Source of the DNA: Natrinema altunense
GTDB lineage: Archaea; Halobacteriota; Halobacteria; Halobacteriales; Natrialbaceae
Length of the DNA stretch: 64,000 nt
Reading direction: 5' to 3'
Assembly: GCF_000731985.1 (NCBI RefSeq)
Contig: NZ_JNCS01000004.1
Span: 361,350-425,349 of the forward strand
This document shows positions 63,021 to 64,000 of the stretch, piece after piece. The translations under genes were made by a program, and so were the position numbers. Below the pieces are notes generated by a model. That model ran no database searches, was not told the origin of the DNA, and saw only the letters and a list, made by a program, of their open reading frames with translations. Each line of letters starts with the position of its first letter. Position 1 is the stretch's first letter.

Positions 63021-63782
63021 TTACGGCTCCCGTCCGGGATCCGCGGCAGCGGTCGTCGCATCGACGAGACGTTGCCCCTCGAGCTTCGGGACGATATCCC
63101 GGCTGTCGAACGCGAGGGTGTACTCGTAGAGGTCGGTTCGCTTGATCTGCGGTTTCTCCTCGTACTTTGGCCCCTTCCCGAACTGAACGACCTCGCGGTA
63201 GGCCTCGCGTTGCTCCTCGGTCGGAGGGACGCCGTGGAGGTGTCGGGCGATGTACAGTGCGCCGACGGTGTCTTCGGGCGAGGGTTTCCCGTTCGACCCG
63301 GCGGCGACGAAGTACGTCTCGCGATCGCTGTCCCGGAGGTGGTCCGCGACGGCTTTGCCGTTCGTCAGGCCGCCGACGTAGATCTCAACGTCGTCGCCGC
63401 CGGCCAGCCGAAGATCGGTGACGGCGTTCCCCCCGTTGGTCGACGTCATCGCCGTCGGTCGCCCAGCAACGTCGATGTCCTGAACGAAACTCGGGGAATT
63501 GAAGAAGTCATACCCCGATTCGCCCTCGTAGTTCGGGCCGGAGCCGCCGCCGATCTTCGCTCGCGGGTGCTCCTCCCTGAACGCCGGCTCCTTCCCTCGC
63601 TCTTCGGTGACGTAGATGTACTCCGCACCGTTGGCTAAGAGTTCGGGAACGGTCGTCGAAAACTGGGCGACGTCGACGACGACGTAATTTCCCGGTGCCG
63701 GATCGTCGGGGATCCGCACACGCGAGGGAACGATCGTCTCTAGCAGTTTCGACTCGAGTGGATCGTCGGTAACGACGCTCAT
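63021..63782 (-). CDS. ComB-like 2-phosphosulfolactate phosphatase family protein
   Basis: This 253-residue protein belongs to the ComB family: VVVDVAQFSTTVPELLANGA near residue 34, GGGSGPNYEGESGYDFFNSP near 78, AMTSTNGGNAVTDLRLAGGD near 111 and FVAAGSNGKPSPEDTVGALY near 157. ComB removes phosphate from 2-phosphosulfolactate in coenzyme M synthesis of methanogens, in a Mg-dependent reaction. Haloarchaea do not make methane, so the true substrate here may differ. It is a single gene convergent with the siderophore operon. Confidence 0.88.
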   Translation of the reverse strand: MSVVTDDPLESKLLETIVPSRVRIPDDPAPGNYVVVDVAQFSTTVPELLANGAEYIYVTEERGKEPAFREEHPRAKIGGGSGPNYEGESGYDFFNSPSFVQDIDVAGRPTAMTSTNGGNAVTDLRLAGGDDVEIYVGGLTNGKAVADHLRDSDRETYFVAAGSNGKPSPEDTVGALYIARHLHGVPPTEEQREAYREVVQFGKGPKYEEKPQIKRTDLYEYTLAFDSRDIVPKLEGQRLVDATTAAADPGREP

Positions 63783-63847
63783 GTGCCCGTGTTCCCACCC
63801 GCGGATAATAGGGTAACTAAGAGCGATATACAGCCGATCGGTTACCT

Positions 63848-64000
63848 ATGATCGACTATATATTTGAGTCGATGTCCCTCCTGCGGCGGTGTTCGGATAG
63901 ACGTGTTTTCCGAGAGGTGATTCGATGCCCCCTCTCATTCTCGACCTGTCCGAGTAACGCCGACGCAGAAACTGTCGACGAGTGGTTGAGATCATTCGCC
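63848..64000 (+). CDS. Candidate partial ORF running off the window
   Basis: An ATG at 63848 opens a frame with no stop before the window ends (51 codons). It reads IDYIFESMSLLRRCSDRRVF, then EVIRCPLSFSTCPSNADAET and VDEWLRSFA. An internal ATG at 63872 is an alternative start. The AT-rich TATATATTTGA at 63857-63867 would be a good TATA box for the internal start, or may belong to something further right. Not enough sequence to judge. Confidence 0.25.
   Translation, partial: MIDYIFESMSLLRRCSDRRVFREVIRCPLSFSTCPSNADAETVDEWLRSFA

Overview
This window is a stretch of a halophilic archaeal (class Halobacteria) chromosome. The sequence is GC-rich and the proteins are strongly acidic. Many genes sit about 25-30 bp behind an AT-rich TATA-like box with almost no leader. 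The gene set is archaeal: PolD large subunit, RadA, NMD3, a Tyw2/Trm5-family methyltransferase, and an S-layer-type glycoprotein with a PGF-CTERM tail. The style suggests a Natrinema/Haloterrigena-like member of the Natrialbales; that placement is inference. I see no insertion sequence, CRISPR array or rRNA.

Layout. 1-3948 (minus): a dipeptide/oligopeptide ABC importer (lipoprotein, two permeases, partial ATPase). 4204-9766: a PPC-domain protein and the PolD large subunit, whose catalytic motif is split by a 494-residue intein with a homing-endonuclease domain. 10004-17083: an alpha/beta hydrolase, two tandem rubredoxin-like proteins, the S-layer-type glycoprotein, ketopantoate reductase, a NifU-like protein and a DUF5783-type protein. 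17304-19450: three poorly known haloarchaeal proteins; the last two form a minus-strand operon behind a two-box iron-type promoter. 19451-20604 has no convincing gene. 20605-25822: a PHP phosphoesterase, a RecJ-like DHH exonuclease, then hemD, uroporphyrinogen-III methyltransferase and hemC. 26032-28902: a group 1 truncated haemoglobin and a quinol-type nitric oxide reductase, a likely NO-handling pair. 29259-34012: hemL, an Amt-PII fusion and hemB. 34233-41654: a Sulfolobus-type zinc ferredoxin, small haloarchaeal proteins, a second PHP protein, an alcohol dehydrogenase, an SDR/membrane-protein pair and a cysteine-cluster protein.

41840-51035: an unusual tRNA-like element, an XPD/DinG-like Fe-S helicase, Tyw2-like methyltransferase and NMD3, a creatininase-family amidohydrolase, a MazEF/PemK-like toxin-antitoxin pair bracketed by two related 3' gene ends, then htpX and pspAB. 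51188-53573: a PQQ-type beta-propeller protein and radA.

53939-62936: a six-gene hydroxamate siderophore operon in the same order as rhizobactin rhbABCDEF (diaminobutyrate aminotransferase, decarboxylase, IucA-type synthetase, acetyltransferase, N-hydroxylase, IucC-type synthetase). The enzymes predict a schizokinen-like citrate/diaminopropane product. Its promoter carries two TTTAGG-N4-CCTAAA palindromes. The same pair, with the same 36-bp centre-to-centre spacing and the same placement around the TATA box, sits about 34 kb away upstream of the two unknown proteins at 17727-19450, which predicts that they belong to the iron regulon. The window closes with a ComB-like 2-phosphosulfolactate phosphatase and a short open frame running off the end.

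Least expected observations: the shared iron-promoter architecture; a 22-codon leader ORF fused by a GTGA overlap to the siderophore operon; the Amt-PII fusion; the intein in the PolD active-site motif with a C-terminal Gln; the zinc ferredoxin; and the tRNA-like element.
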